From: CAYMLQ01 sp964390795
Lineage (GTDB): Bacteria > Verrucomicrobiota > Kiritimatiellia > RFP12 > UBA1067
Reading direction: 5' to 3'
DNA: 35,985 nt
Assembly (NCBI GenBank): GCA_964390795.1
Contig: CAYMLQ010000017.1
Span: 1 to 35,985, forward strand
Shown here one piece after another: positions 21,252 to 29,096 of the stretch. Every line of letters begins with the position of its first letter. Positions within the stretch are counted from its first letter, which is position 1. Made by a program: the position numbers and the translations under genes. The notes beneath the pieces were generated by a model. That model saw only the letters and a program-made list of their open reading frames with translations, was not told the DNA's origin and made no database searches.

Positions 21252-21701
21252 ATGTGGAGAGAACCGACAGTTGACGACTTCCGCGACGCGATCCTAGAAG
21301 ACGAGCTTCAGGCGTGGCAGGAAGCTTCCGTCGCCGATGGCAAAGACACGACGGCCAAGGCCATCAAGAACGCGGTGGGAATCTTCCGTGCCGCTCTGCG
21401 CTCCGGTTACAAGGGGATCATGGGTACGGCCGGGACGCTGCCCGAAGATCTCATCCCGGAGGCGATGCACATCGCCGTCTACTATTTTCTAGCAGGGCGC
21501 GGCGGGGCCGACGTGTCAGAGGGCCGCACCAAACTCTACGGCGACGCAATCAGCAAGAGCAACAAGATCGCCGATGGCAGCTTCGCCTATACGAACCCGG
21601 AAGACACTGAGGCCGAGGCCGTCCCTTCCGACTCTTACCCTAAACCGTCGTTCCGTAAAAAGACCCGTGTTCTGCGCAGGCAGGATCAGGCCGGAATCTA
21701 G
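21252..21701 (+). CDS. Head-tail connector-like protein (Mu gp36-like, DUF1320)
   Basis: The protein has 149 residues. Helical N-terminal part: VDDFRDAILEDELQAWQEASV, TAKAIKNAVGIFRAALRSGY and LIPEAMHIAVYYFLAGRGG, then GRTKLYGDAISKSNKIADGSFAY, fitting the DUF1320 pattern of a sub-domain binding the portal or neck. Its place, soon after the capsid, matches Mu gp36 (J). The C-terminus is basic. Confidence 0.68.
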   Translation: MWREPTVDDFRDAILEDELQAWQEASVADGKDTTAKAIKNAVGIFRAALRSGYKGIMGTAGTLPEDLIPEAMHIAVYYFLAGRGGADVSEGRTKLYGDAISKSNKIADGSFAYTNPEDTEAEAVPSDSYPKPSFRKKTRVLRRQDQAGI

Positions 21702-21710
21702 GAGGGCACC

Positions 21711-22268
21711 ATGCCGAACATCGACCTAGCAAAATGCTGGCTCAATGCCGCACCGCCTCTTGCCGCTCCGGACGCTGCCGACATCGAGGAGCACGGCTCG
21801 CTGATCGCGTTCCAGATCCACGTCGTGCGCTTCCTTTCCGAGTGGCTTCCGCTCGCTCCCGTGGTTAGCCAGGCTAAACCCGGTTCGATCACATACGCGG
21901 ACAAGAAGACCGTCGCCAGCGACACGCAGAACGCCCTCAAGTCCATCGGCATCAGCTTGGTGGTCGGGCTGGACAGCGGGATACGCAACGCCTCTCTCCG
22001 CAACGCCGTCACTTTCGATCCGTTCACGTTCGTGGTCAACGTTGCCGAGTCGCCCATCACGAACCGTGGATCGAAGGGAACCGGCATCACGGCATCGCGC
22101 TGCGCCGAGCACATCATGTTGTGCTTGTCGGGCGCGTCGCTCGGCAACGGCTGCTGCGCCGTCAAATCGTTTTCGACGGGCGGGGAGCTGGGCGCTCTCC
22201 AGACCGCCGAGGTTTCGTTCTCAACCGCATACGCAATCATCCCGTCAGCCTCGCTGCTGGCGGTTTAA
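21711..22268 (+). CDS. Mu gp37-position head/tail completion protein, tentative
   Basis: The protein has 185 residues; AGGAGGG precedes the ATG. It follows the gp36-like gene and precedes the tail tube gene, where Mu has gp37 (K) and siphoviruses have a tail terminator. Seen features are HVVRFLSEWLPLAPVV and beta-rich ISLVVGLDSGI, FTFVVNVAESPITNRGSKGTGITASRCAEHIMLC, consistent with a compact alpha/beta tail terminator fold. The family is not securely recognised; assignment by position. Confidence 0.55.
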   Translation: MPNIDLAKCWLNAAPPLAAPDAADIEEHGSLIAFQIHVVRFLSEWLPLAPVVSQAKPGSITYADKKTVASDTQNALKSIGISLVVGLDSGIRNASLRNAVTFDPFTFVVNVAESPITNRGSKGTGITASRCAEHIMLCLSGASLGNGCCAVKSFSTGGELGALQTAEVSFSTAYAIIPSASLLAV

Positions 22269-22280
22269 GGAGTCTCATCA

Positions 22281-23243
22281 ATGAGCTACGCACCGACCAT
22301 CGACCGCACAACCCTGCTTGAGGGGCCTGCGCACATCATCTTCTCCAAGCCCGCAACCAAAGCCGACTGGCTCTATTGCTGGTGCAAGGATAACGTGACG
22401 GTTCACCTTGTCCACAAGGCCAAGGAAATGCCCGTCGCGGGCTTCGGCAACATCGACGATCCGCGCATGGATGAGATCATCGAGATTGATTTCACCCCGG
22501 CCAACAACTTCAGCGAGGCGCTGTTCGACTGGATGTTCTCCGGCGTGTTCTCGCTCAAGCCGGGACAGTCGATCTTCGCCAGCACCGACTCACCCGTCTA
22601 CGTCCACACGTTGGACGGCAAGCTGCTGACCATCGCGAACGCCCGCGTCACGCAGTTCCCGACCATCCGCTTCGGCGCAGGCAACGCCCGCTTCGAGGGC
22701 TCGTGCAAGATCACGGGCGTCATCAAGAAGAGCACGGCACGCACCACGGCCGGGGCGCTCTTCACCGCAGCCACCTCCGAGGACTTCACGGCGATCCCGG
22801 CCGTTGCGAGTTGGCAGCACCTGCCTTGCCTCGCGACGTGGGGGCTCACCGCTCCCATCACGATCATGACGGATGAGAAGGGCTGGGCGCTCAAGGCCGC
22901 TCACACGATCAGCCCCCGATACAACCCCGATGTGGGGACGTATGACTTCCGCGTGGATCAGGCGGTTGTCGAAGCGAGCTGCCGTCCGATCAACGTCACA
23001 GACACCGACCTCTTGAGCGCGGCCATCATCGGCGCGTCGCGGGCGCTCGGTCAGTCGAGCGTGTCGGCATCCCTCACGCTGGCCGAGGATAACCCCGGCC
23101 TGACGGCGGTGCTCTACGGAGCCCGGCTCGTCAGCAAGCCCGCCGTGTTCGGCGAGAAGGAAGCCCGTTCCGGCGAACTCGTGTGGCGTGCCTTCCCCGT
23201 GGCCGGGGCGTTGGCCGCTGTCGACATCACACCCGCAGCCTAA
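22281..23243 (+). CDS. Major tail tube protein (siphovirus type), probable
   Basis: The protein has 320 residues behind AAGGAG. It is beta-rich with paired domains: an N-terminal half ending in FRFGAG-like segments (TIRFGAGNARFEGSCKITGVIKKS) and a C-terminal half (VVEASCRPINVTDTDLLSAAI, SVSASLTLAEDNPGLTAVLYGARLVSKP, SGELVWRAFPV). This is the usual pattern of tube proteins polymerising around the tape measure. No sheath gene is present, supporting a non-contractile tail. Call by composition and order. Confidence 0.65.
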   Translation: MSYAPTIDRTTLLEGPAHIIFSKPATKADWLYCWCKDNVTVHLVHKAKEMPVAGFGNIDDPRMDEIIEIDFTPANNFSEALFDWMFSGVFSLKPGQSIFASTDSPVYVHTLDGKLLTIANARVTQFPTIRFGAGNARFEGSCKITGVIKKSTARTTAGALFTAATSEDFTAIPAVASWQHLPCLATWGLTAPITIMTDEKGWALKAAHTISPRYNPDVGTYDFRVDQAVVEASCRPINVTDTDLLSAAIIGASRALGQSSVSASLTLAEDNPGLTAVLYGARLVSKPAVFGEKEARSGELVWRAFPVAGALAAVDITPAA

Positions 23244-23255
23244 CGGACAACCGCC

Positions 23256-23696
23256 ATGACCATCACGTACAAACACACCTCTGGCGATATCGTTATCTGC
23301 CACGGCGTAGGCAACGCCGGGCAGGTCGACTATTACACCGGGCCGCTCGGCCAGAGCGACGATGTTGATACGGAGTGGTCGGTGGAAGACATCAAGCCCA
23401 TCGGCGCGGCGAACGCCACGCCCGCCGATAGGGGCTGCGGTGTCCACGTCTTTGACCTGTGGGTGGAGCGTCGCTTCGCCACGGAAGACGAGGCACGCAC
23501 CTTCGCGCACGGTCTGGCAGGGACGCTGCCACGCGGCGGGGTGTCGCTTGAGGAGAGCGACACGGTCGCCGGGAAGCTGACCACCTACGCGACGGCAGTG
23601 CTCCAGAAGCTGACGTGCCTGCGCAACGGCTGCTCGGTCGACGTGCGCTTCCACTTCAAGACCTCAGTGCCAGTGATCACCACAATTCCGGAGTGA
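23256..23696 (+). CDS. Hypothetical protein after the tail tube
   Basis: The protein has 146 residues and a weak ribosome site. N-terminal strands (TYKHTSGDIVICHGVGNAG) lead to VHVFDLWVERRFATEDEARTFAHGLAGTLPRGG (about 64-96) and a C-terminal strand (VDVRFHFKTSVPVITTI). In siphoviruses this slot often holds tail assembly chaperones, usually with a frameshift; no overlapping downstream frame or slippery site is apparent here. It could instead be a minor tail protein. Function unknown. Confidence 0.55.
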   Translation: MTITYKHTSGDIVICHGVGNAGQVDYYTGPLGQSDDVDTEWSVEDIKPIGAANATPADRGCGVHVFDLWVERRFATEDEARTFAHGLAGTLPRGGVSLEESDTVAGKLTTYATAVLQKLTCLRNGCSVDVRFHFKTSVPVITTIPE

Positions 23697-23698
23697 CC

Positions 23699-25327
23699 AT
23701 GAAACTAGCAGCACTCTTCTTTCTCTCTTTCACCGTCTGCCTGCGGGCCGCGATCCTCACCGACGCGTGGAGCCTGAACATCAATGACCACACGTCCGTT
23801 CAGCGCACCTACAAGCAGGGCGAAAGCATCGACATGCGCATCATCCTGCGCAACGGGCTCGCGCCTCTGGATCTGACCGGGGCGACGGCCCGCTTCTACT
23901 GGTTCACGAACACCACGGCCAACGTGTGGTGGACAAACTCCGTGACGATCTCAGCGCCGAAGGCCGGGCTCGTGCAATCGACGTGGACGCCCGCGATGGA
24001 TACGGGAGCACCGATGTACTACTACTGGATCGGCGTCTGGCAGGCCGGATCTACCTCGCCGCTCTGGCGCGTGACGGGAAACATCCGCATGCTGCCGAGC
24101 CCCGGCTTCACGCCTAACGCCCTGCCCATGCCCGTGCGCACGCTGGACTTCTCCGCGACGGCCGTGACGAACGCCCCGTGGGTGACATCGGCCGACTGGG
24201 CCAGCGGAAGCAACGCGCTTTCAAGCGCCATTAATGATCTCAGCACAAACACTGATGCAAGAATTGAATCTGTCCGTATTTCGACTGGTTCGATTGCTTC
24301 AGGCATGACGAACGTTATGGCTCAGGCCGAATCAAACCGAGTCGCAATCGCCGCTATACCACCGCCTTCAACCGACGCGCTTCGGCTGGTGAACAGCAAC
24401 GCCACGCAGTGGATCGATTCGACTGGAGGAGTATGGGCCGTCACACAGAGGATTGCTGAAAACAAACTGCTGCTCGACTTCTCAGATAACGCATCGTTCT
24501 TCTCAGGGCAGTGCTCAGCCATCGACACCGTCGTCGATGTCCCGTGCATCAATGTCCCTTGCGGGCAGATATTAATGAGCGTCGGCGTCAACGGATGGAC
24601 GATGAAGAACCTGTTCAACACCTCTTCGCAGATAGCCGGAATGTTCACCATCCCGGTAACGTTTCCGAAGGTGGTCAACTTCAGCGGTGCGCATCAGGGT
24701 TCTCTCACCTTCAATGAGATCACCGAGCACCTGACGAACTGCGTCGACGCAGTTGTCTTTAACTCAGCGCTGACCGGAGATGCCCAGCGCCTGATCAATC
24801 CCACTAACTCTGCCGAGTGGATCGACGGGAACGGCGACCGCTGGAGGATCACGCAGCAGGCCGTGACGAACGATTCACTCATCGCCGTCTATGATTCTGA
24901 TTACTCTGCGTATGGGATTCAGATGTTGAGCCGAGAAGGGGTTGCCAACAAATGGATAATCCGGGAAGACACAGAGCAGTTGTATGAGGCTGGTGATTTG
25001 AATGATGAAGGGATCTTCTATCTTTCGGGCTGGCAAACCGGAATGGAATTCAGATGGACGCTAACCGCATCCCCGACAGACATGGTGACTTTTCCTAAAA
25101 CATTCAGCCATCCAAGTAATGGACACACAGGATGGGTTGATCAAGTCGTGTCCTATCAGGCGGTCACATCCAAGTGGGCAGAGGTCGCCAACAAGGCTGA
25201 TCTGTCCGCTCTTCCGGTTGTTCCGACCAACGCCGTGTCCGGGTGGCTGCTTTACGACGCGGGATCTAACGTCTGGCTTCAGGTTTCGGTCTCTAATCTG
25301 TCATTCACCGTTTGGGAGGTTCACTGA
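23699..25327 (+). CDS. Secreted-type fibre/adhesin-like protein with BppU-like N-terminus and tandem modules
   Basis: The protein has 542 residues from the ATG at 23699, behind GGAG. A signal peptide precedes the mature start (MKLAALFFLSFTVCLRA, cut near residue 17). Residues about 25-135 (YKQGESIDMRIILRNGLAPLDLTGATARFYW) resemble the Ig-like BppU/DUF2479 domain of phage baseplate proteins. A helical linker follows (SSAINDLSTNTDARIES). Two related modules start at DALRLVNSNATQWIDS and DAQRLINPTNSAEWID; both contain VTFPK. A host-binding role is inferred. A Sec leader on a tail protein is unusual and could mean periplasmic or surface display instead. Confidence 0.65.
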   Translation: MKLAALFFLSFTVCLRAAILTDAWSLNINDHTSVQRTYKQGESIDMRIILRNGLAPLDLTGATARFYWFTNTTANVWWTNSVTISAPKAGLVQSTWTPAMDTGAPMYYYWIGVWQAGSTSPLWRVTGNIRMLPSPGFTPNALPMPVRTLDFSATAVTNAPWVTSADWASGSNALSSAINDLSTNTDARIESVRISTGSIASGMTNVMAQAESNRVAIAAIPPPSTDALRLVNSNATQWIDSTGGVWAVTQRIAENKLLLDFSDNASFFSGQCSAIDTVVDVPCINVPCGQILMSVGVNGWTMKNLFNTSSQIAGMFTIPVTFPKVVNFSGAHQGSLTFNEITEHLTNCVDAVVFNSALTGDAQRLINPTNSAEWIDGNGDRWRITQQAVTNDSLIAVYDSDYSAYGIQMLSREGVANKWIIREDTEQLYEAGDLNDEGIFYLSGWQTGMEFRWTLTASPTDMVTFPKTFSHPSNGHTGWVDQVVSYQAVTSKWAEVANKADLSALPVVPTNAVSGWLLYDAGSNVWLQVSVSNLSFTVWEVH

Positions 25328-26052
25328 TGCGCACGCTCTTCATCCTTTTGACTTTGGCCTTTAGTCTTTCGGCCCGCGCCCAGCTCGCCGGGCTGGTGAC
25401 CGTTCGTCCGGACGGCAGCATCTGGCCGAGCAATACGGTCGCCACGATCAACACGCTGGCGAACAACGCGGCCGGGGTGCAGGCTGCAATCGCCGAGGCG
25501 CAGGCCAACGAGCTGGCCGCGACGATGGTCTCCAACTCGGTGGCCGAGATCAAGGCGCTTGAACGCGCCCGCAACGCGACGGGTTATATCCGTCTGTTTG
25601 CCGAGTCCTTTTCCCCAGGTATCGAAGCGGACACGAATCTACAGGCGAGCATCGTGCGCTTCGATCAGAACGTCGCGGTCAGCAACAATCTGGCGTGGCA
25701 CAGGATCTGGACGTACTTCACGAGCGACCCCGGCACATGGCCTTACGTGCGCAGCTCGGACAGCCTCGGCCGCACGAACGCATGGGACGCCTTGGAGAGC
25801 GCGTCCGTGTCGCTCGGTGAAGTGCTCGTCGGCTCCACGTTGTACGAGGCCTATTGCAACACGGTGTCGATGCCGCTCAATACCACCTCGGCGTTCTTCC
25901 GCGTGCATGCCGACATTCAGGGCAGCGGCACGAACCAGATGTACTTCCCGGTCAACAACGGGATCGCTGTCAACGGGGTCGCTCCGCTGACCGCGACGTT
26001 CACGCAGGGGACAAACGTCATGCAATGGATCGGAGGCGTCCGTGTTAGGTAG
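25327..26052 (+). CDS. Secreted-type protein with coiled coil and beta domain
   Basis: The protein has 241 residues and overlaps the previous stop (TGATG). The signal peptide MRTLFILLTLAFSLSARA ends at an ideal ARA-Gln site (18/19). Residues about 35-85 form a long helix (TINTLANNAAGVQAAIAEAQANELAATMVSNSVAEIKALERAR), then comes a beta-rich domain including AWHRIWTYFTSDPG and TSAFFRVHADIQGSGTNQMYFPV. The pattern resembles the next gene's product and suggests a trimeric fibre or surface protein. Family not recognised. Confidence 0.6.
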   Translation: MRTLFILLTLAFSLSARAQLAGLVTVRPDGSIWPSNTVATINTLANNAAGVQAAIAEAQANELAATMVSNSVAEIKALERARNATGYIRLFAESFSPGIEADTNLQASIVRFDQNVAVSNNLAWHRIWTYFTSDPGTWPYVRSSDSLGRTNAWDALESASVSLGEVLVGSTLYEAYCNTVSMPLNTTSAFFRVHADIQGSGTNQMYFPVNNGIAVNGVAPLTATFTQGTNVMQWIGGVRVR

Positions 26053-26962
26053 CCCGACAGCATACGACTGGTTCTGGGTGCTCGTGATCATGGGGTTCAT
26101 GCAAGCCTTCGTGCAGATCCCCTTTGTCGCACGCAGCCTGTCCAAGATTGCCCCTTCCGTGTTCGGCCGGATCGTGGTCGGTATCGTGCTGGGCCTGTCG
26201 GCCGTTTACGCCGGAGCCAAGAACGGCATCAGCCCCCGCGCTTACGTGTGCCAGTACATCACGGCCATGAGCAGCGGCGTGATCATCGACGAGAGCGGGG
26301 CCGTCGCCAAAGCGTCGGAGGCCGCAGTTCTGGACGCCTTCCTTGCTCTGGCCCAACAGATCAACGCCGGGGCGTCCAACACCGTGGTGGCCGCAAGCAA
26401 TGAGTTTGCCGAGGCCGCTGACATGGTGACCAACAACACACGCCGGGTGATCTACGTCGCCTCCTACCTGCCGCGCAGCGGGGCGGGTGGAACCACGAAC
26501 CACAACATCGCGGCCACCGTCGAGCGCGTGCGGCAGAGCGACAACGGCCAGACGATCAGCGCGTGGATCTGGTTCAGCGAGGAGCCGCTCGTGGCTCCGG
26601 GCATCGCGGCCGACGTGGACGTTGGCGGTGGCCCGTTTCGTCTGACGGCCGTCACGAACTATTACCCGGCCACCGAAAGCATCGGGGGCGCTCCCTGCGT
26701 GCGCTATGACTTTGCGGTTCCTGCCGAGACAACCGGAACGGTGCTGATTCCCTCTTACGAGGTGGCGTTCGGTTCGGACGCCGCTCCGCTCATCGTCCCC
26801 AACGGAGGGGTCAGCGTGATCACCAACGGCGTGACGCGCCTGCCGTTCTCAGGCACGGACACGTATTTCAGCAACCGCGTACAGGTCGTCTACAAAGGCG
26901 GGATCGCGGTGTCAGCAACCATCGACGGCGGGGCCGTCACAAACGGAGTGTACGAGCTATGA
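26042..26962 (+). CDS. Membrane-anchored protein related in layout to the preceding one
   Basis: The protein has 306 residues from the GTG at 26042; GGAGG lies 5 bp upstream, inside the previous gene. Two N-terminal membrane helices (about 8-28 and 40-60) are followed by an Ala-rich helix (AVLDAFLALAQQINAGASNTVVAASNEFAEAADMV) and a beta domain (VIYVASYLPRSG…AWIWFSEEPLVAPG). Helix plus beta order and short motifs (helix end, W-x-x-F/W strand, final NGV repeats) parallel 25327-26052, so the two may be paralogues with different anchors. Function unknown. Confidence 0.6.
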   Translation: MLGSPTAYDWFWVLVIMGFMQAFVQIPFVARSLSKIAPSVFGRIVVGIVLGLSAVYAGAKNGISPRAYVCQYITAMSSGVIIDESGAVAKASEAAVLDAFLALAQQINAGASNTVVAASNEFAEAADMVTNNTRRVIYVASYLPRSGAGGTTNHNIAATVERVRQSDNGQTISAWIWFSEEPLVAPGIAADVDVGGGPFRLTAVTNYYPATESIGGAPCVRYDFAVPAETTGTVLIPSYEVAFGSDAAPLIVPNGGVSVITNGVTRLPFSGTDTYFSNRVQVVYKGGIAVSATIDGGAVTNGVYEL

Positions 26963-27651
26963 TCAAGCGCATTGCCATTATCGCCACGGCGGTTTCGTTC
27001 AGCGCCATTGCCGAGCTGGGGCCGCACCCTGTGGAGCGCATCCGCATGGGAGAGACCGAAGCGGCCGTGAACTACAAAGACAAGATGAGCGACGGCACCT
27101 TCCGCGACTCGCAGATCATCAAGCCGGAGACGCCCGTCTATCCCGTGCGCATTGCGCTCGTCTCGACCAATGACGTGCCGGGCATGTGGCAGCTCTTCTA
27201 TGCGGCCTATTACGAGTCGGGCAAGGTGTTCACTAATGCGCAGTACGTCATCAAGACGCAGGCGCGTGACCGCCTGAAGACAGTCCCCGTCGTAGAAGCA
27301 CCTCCGATGCCAGGCACAAACGCCCCGCCCATAAAAGACGCTCTTGCGCATGCCAAGGTTCGCGCCTTCGCAGATCAGGAACCGGCATCGACCAACAAGG
27401 TCGTGAAGATGGGCAAGAAGCAAGCCCGCGAAGTGTCAGCGATGATGGCCAACGGGAAGATCGTGCGCACGCTCAGTGACGGGACGGTAAACGTTGAGCC
27501 CTTGCGCGTGGCGCACACGGCCCGCGTCAACGTGAAGTCGGTGGACGTGAAGCCCCCGGCCGGGAACAAGTACAACGCGAAAGAGCTGGCAGCTTTCGCG
27601 GCCGGGGTCGCCGCGACGCTTGCGGCCCTCGGCATTAAGAAAGTCGTTTAA
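26959..27651 (+). CDS. Secreted-type hypothetical protein
   Basis: The protein has 230 residues, ATGA-coupled to the previous gene. Signal peptide MIKRIAIIATAVSFSAIA with cleavage before Glu19. The mature part is lysine-rich, without cysteine, and mixed alpha/beta (VYPVRIALVSTNDVPGMWQLFYAAYYESGK), then a Pro-rich linker. A C-terminal hydrophobic segment (KELAAFAAGVAATLAALGIKK, about 207-228) may be a membrane anchor. It closes the four-gene secreted cassette. No family recognised. Confidence 0.6.
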   Translation: MIKRIAIIATAVSFSAIAELGPHPVERIRMGETEAAVNYKDKMSDGTFRDSQIIKPETPVYPVRIALVSTNDVPGMWQLFYAAYYESGKVFTNAQYVIKTQARDRLKTVPVVEAPPMPGTNAPPIKDALAHAKVRAFADQEPASTNKVVKMGKKQAREVSAMMANGKIVRTLSDGTVNVEPLRVAHTARVNVKSVDVKPPAGNKYNAKELAAFAAGVAATLAALGIKKVV

Positions 27652-27663
27652 AGGAGATCAACC

Positions 27664-28221
27664 ATGCGCATCCTGTTGCTTGGAGATTCCATCATGGCCG
27701 GGCGCTTGCCCGGAACGAAGATCGACGCCGGGGTCGGTGCCGCTCTCTTTCTCACGCCGGAGCTGCGTCAGGCGATCAGCGGTTCCACCGCCGTGCAGTG
27801 GGCAGACAACGTAGACAACCGCCTGCATCAAGCGTGCCTGACCTATAGCGACGTGACCGTCATCAGCCTGCTGGCGAACGACGCGTTCGCGGCCCTCGCC
27901 GATGGCGTGATCACAGACGCTGAGAAGATCGCAGCGCTCGCAGCCTTCGGGCATGTCATCCGGGAACTGCGCGACTACCACCCGCGCATCCTCGTGGTGC
28001 TCTACCAAGACCCGTTCTTCGGTGCGCGTCCGGACGTGGCCGCTGGCGTGCGGATGATGAACGACGCCATCGTCGCGGCCTGCCCTTCCGGGACGGAGCT
28101 GCTTGACCTGCGTTCGATCCTCAACAATCCGGCCTTCTACGACGGCGTGGACATCCACCCTAACCAAGCAGGCTATGACGCGGTGGCCGCTGAGATCCTG
28201 AAGCGGGCCGGGCAGCAGTAA
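27664..28221 (+). CDS. SGNH/GDSL-family hydrolase
   Basis: The protein has 185 residues. Block I LLLGDSIMAG gives the nucleophile Ser9, ISLLANDAF the block III Asn72, and DGVDIHPNQAGYD (about 160-172) the Asp/His of block V. No signal peptide is present, so it is made in the cytoplasm. SGNH enzymes cleave esters such as acetyl groups on polysaccharides. In a tail/lysis context it may deacetylate a capsule, O-antigen or peptidoglycan during adsorption or lysis; the substrate is not readable. AAGGAG precedes the start. Confidence 0.85.
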   Translation: MRILLLGDSIMAGRLPGTKIDAGVGAALFLTPELRQAISGSTAVQWADNVDNRLHQACLTYSDVTVISLLANDAFAALADGVITDAEKIAALAAFGHVIRELRDYHPRILVVLYQDPFFGARPDVAAGVRMMNDAIVAACPSGTELLDLRSILNNPAFYDGVDIHPNQAGYDAVAAEILKRAGQQ

Positions 28222-28268
28222 CAGTGTGCGGGCATCCACGGCGGGTGCCCGAAGAAAGGAAATAGACC

Positions 28269-28871
28269 ATGGACATCACACCAAAAGACTCAGTCGAAAC
28301 CAAGGCGCTCGGCCACGGCCAGCGAATCTCTATCGCCATCGGAATCCTGACCACCATGTTGCCTGCCGTCATGGCAGCAATCGGGGGACTCGATTGGATC
28401 ACGGCGAACCTTCCCCTGCTGCTCGGCAGCATGGGTGGCATCGTGACGGGTGGCGTGGGTGCGTTCATTGCGATCCGTCGCATGCGCATCGATGCCGCGA
28501 AGTCAGCTCTGCTGCTGTTGCTGATGATTCCGTTCTTTCTGCTGACGGGGTGCAGCACGCCGAGCAAGGATCAGATCAAGGCGGGCGCAGGCTGGGCAAA
28601 GGACTACTACCAGCAGCCGAACACGGCAGAGATCATCAACGCCGAGGGAACGAACATCACTTGGACGATCAGCGGTTGTACGAAGCTTGTCTTCTCGACC
28701 CCGATCCCGACCAAGTCGGTGATCCCCAGAGAGCAGACGTTCACGGACGGCCTGTTCGACACGTTTAAGACCATCGCGCCTTGGGTGTTCATGGGATGGG
28801 CCGTTCACGACGGCGCGTTCTCCGGTGGAAGCCACACCACAACCACAACCACGGCCGCAGCCACACCTTAA
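28269..28871 (+). CDS. Holin-like membrane protein with lipobox-like third segment
   Basis: The protein has 200 residues. Two hydrophobic segments (about 20-40 and 48-70) resemble a small holin. They are followed by MRIDAAKSALLLLLMIPFFLLTGC (about 72-95), which on its own looks like a lipoprotein signal with Cys95, then a soluble domain with WVFMGWAVHDGAFSGG and a Thr-rich tail. It may be a fused holin and lipoprotein, or an internal start at 28482 may make a separate lipoprotein, although no good ribosome site is seen there. Its neighbours (SGNH hydrolase, small lipoprotein) suggest a lysis module. Confidence 0.6.
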   Translation: MDITPKDSVETKALGHGQRISIAIGILTTMLPAVMAAIGGLDWITANLPLLLGSMGGIVTGGVGAFIAIRRMRIDAAKSALLLLLMIPFFLLTGCSTPSKDQIKAGAGWAKDYYQQPNTAEIINAEGTNITWTISGCTKLVFSTPIPTKSVIPREQTFTDGLFDTFKTIAPWVFMGWAVHDGAFSGGSHTTTTTTAAATP

Positions 28872-28876
28872 CTGAG

Positions 28877-28904
28877 GCGGGGCGCACGCGCATGTGCGCC
28901 CCGC
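28877..28904 (+). terminator. 11-bp perfect GC hairpin between lysis genes
   Basis: GCGGGGCGCAC pairs perfectly with GTGCGCCCCGC around a 6-nt loop (28888-28893), 6 bp after the stop of the holin-like gene and 15 bp before the next start. No U tract. It may lower or stabilise expression of the downstream lysis genes. Confidence 0.5.
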
Positions 28905-28919
28905 TGCCCGGAGACCACC

Positions 28920-29096
28920 ATGAAACGTTTACCCTTCATCATCGCGTGCGTGGCGACGCTGGCCTTCTCGCTGGTGTGCTCGCGCTTCTCCGGATGCGAC
29001 ACCCTGCGCGGCGTCACACACAAAGAGGGAGACGCGTCGTTCGTGACAGTAACAAACGGGTTTCACGCACCCACCTTACAGGAGTTTCCTAAATGA
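28920..29096 (+). CDS. Very small lipoprotein-like peptide (Rz1-like position)
   Basis: The peptide has 58 residues from the ATG at 28920 behind GGAGACC; its stop overlaps the next start (ATGA at 29093-29096). MKRLPFIIACVATLAFSLVCSRFSGCDTL has a basic start, a hydrophobic core and a FSGC segment close to a lipobox (Cys26). The short mature tail recalls Rz1-type outer-membrane spanin lipoproteins, but it is not Pro-rich. It could also be a small inner-membrane peptide. Confidence 0.6.
   Translation: MKRLPFIIACVATLAFSLVCSRFSGCDTLRGVTHKEGDASFVTVTNGFHAPTLQEFPK

Noticed and set aside
23256..23696. Programmed frameshift in a tail assembly chaperone
   Set aside because: No overlapping downstream frame or convincing slippery heptamer near the stop; the next gene starts anew with its own signal peptide.
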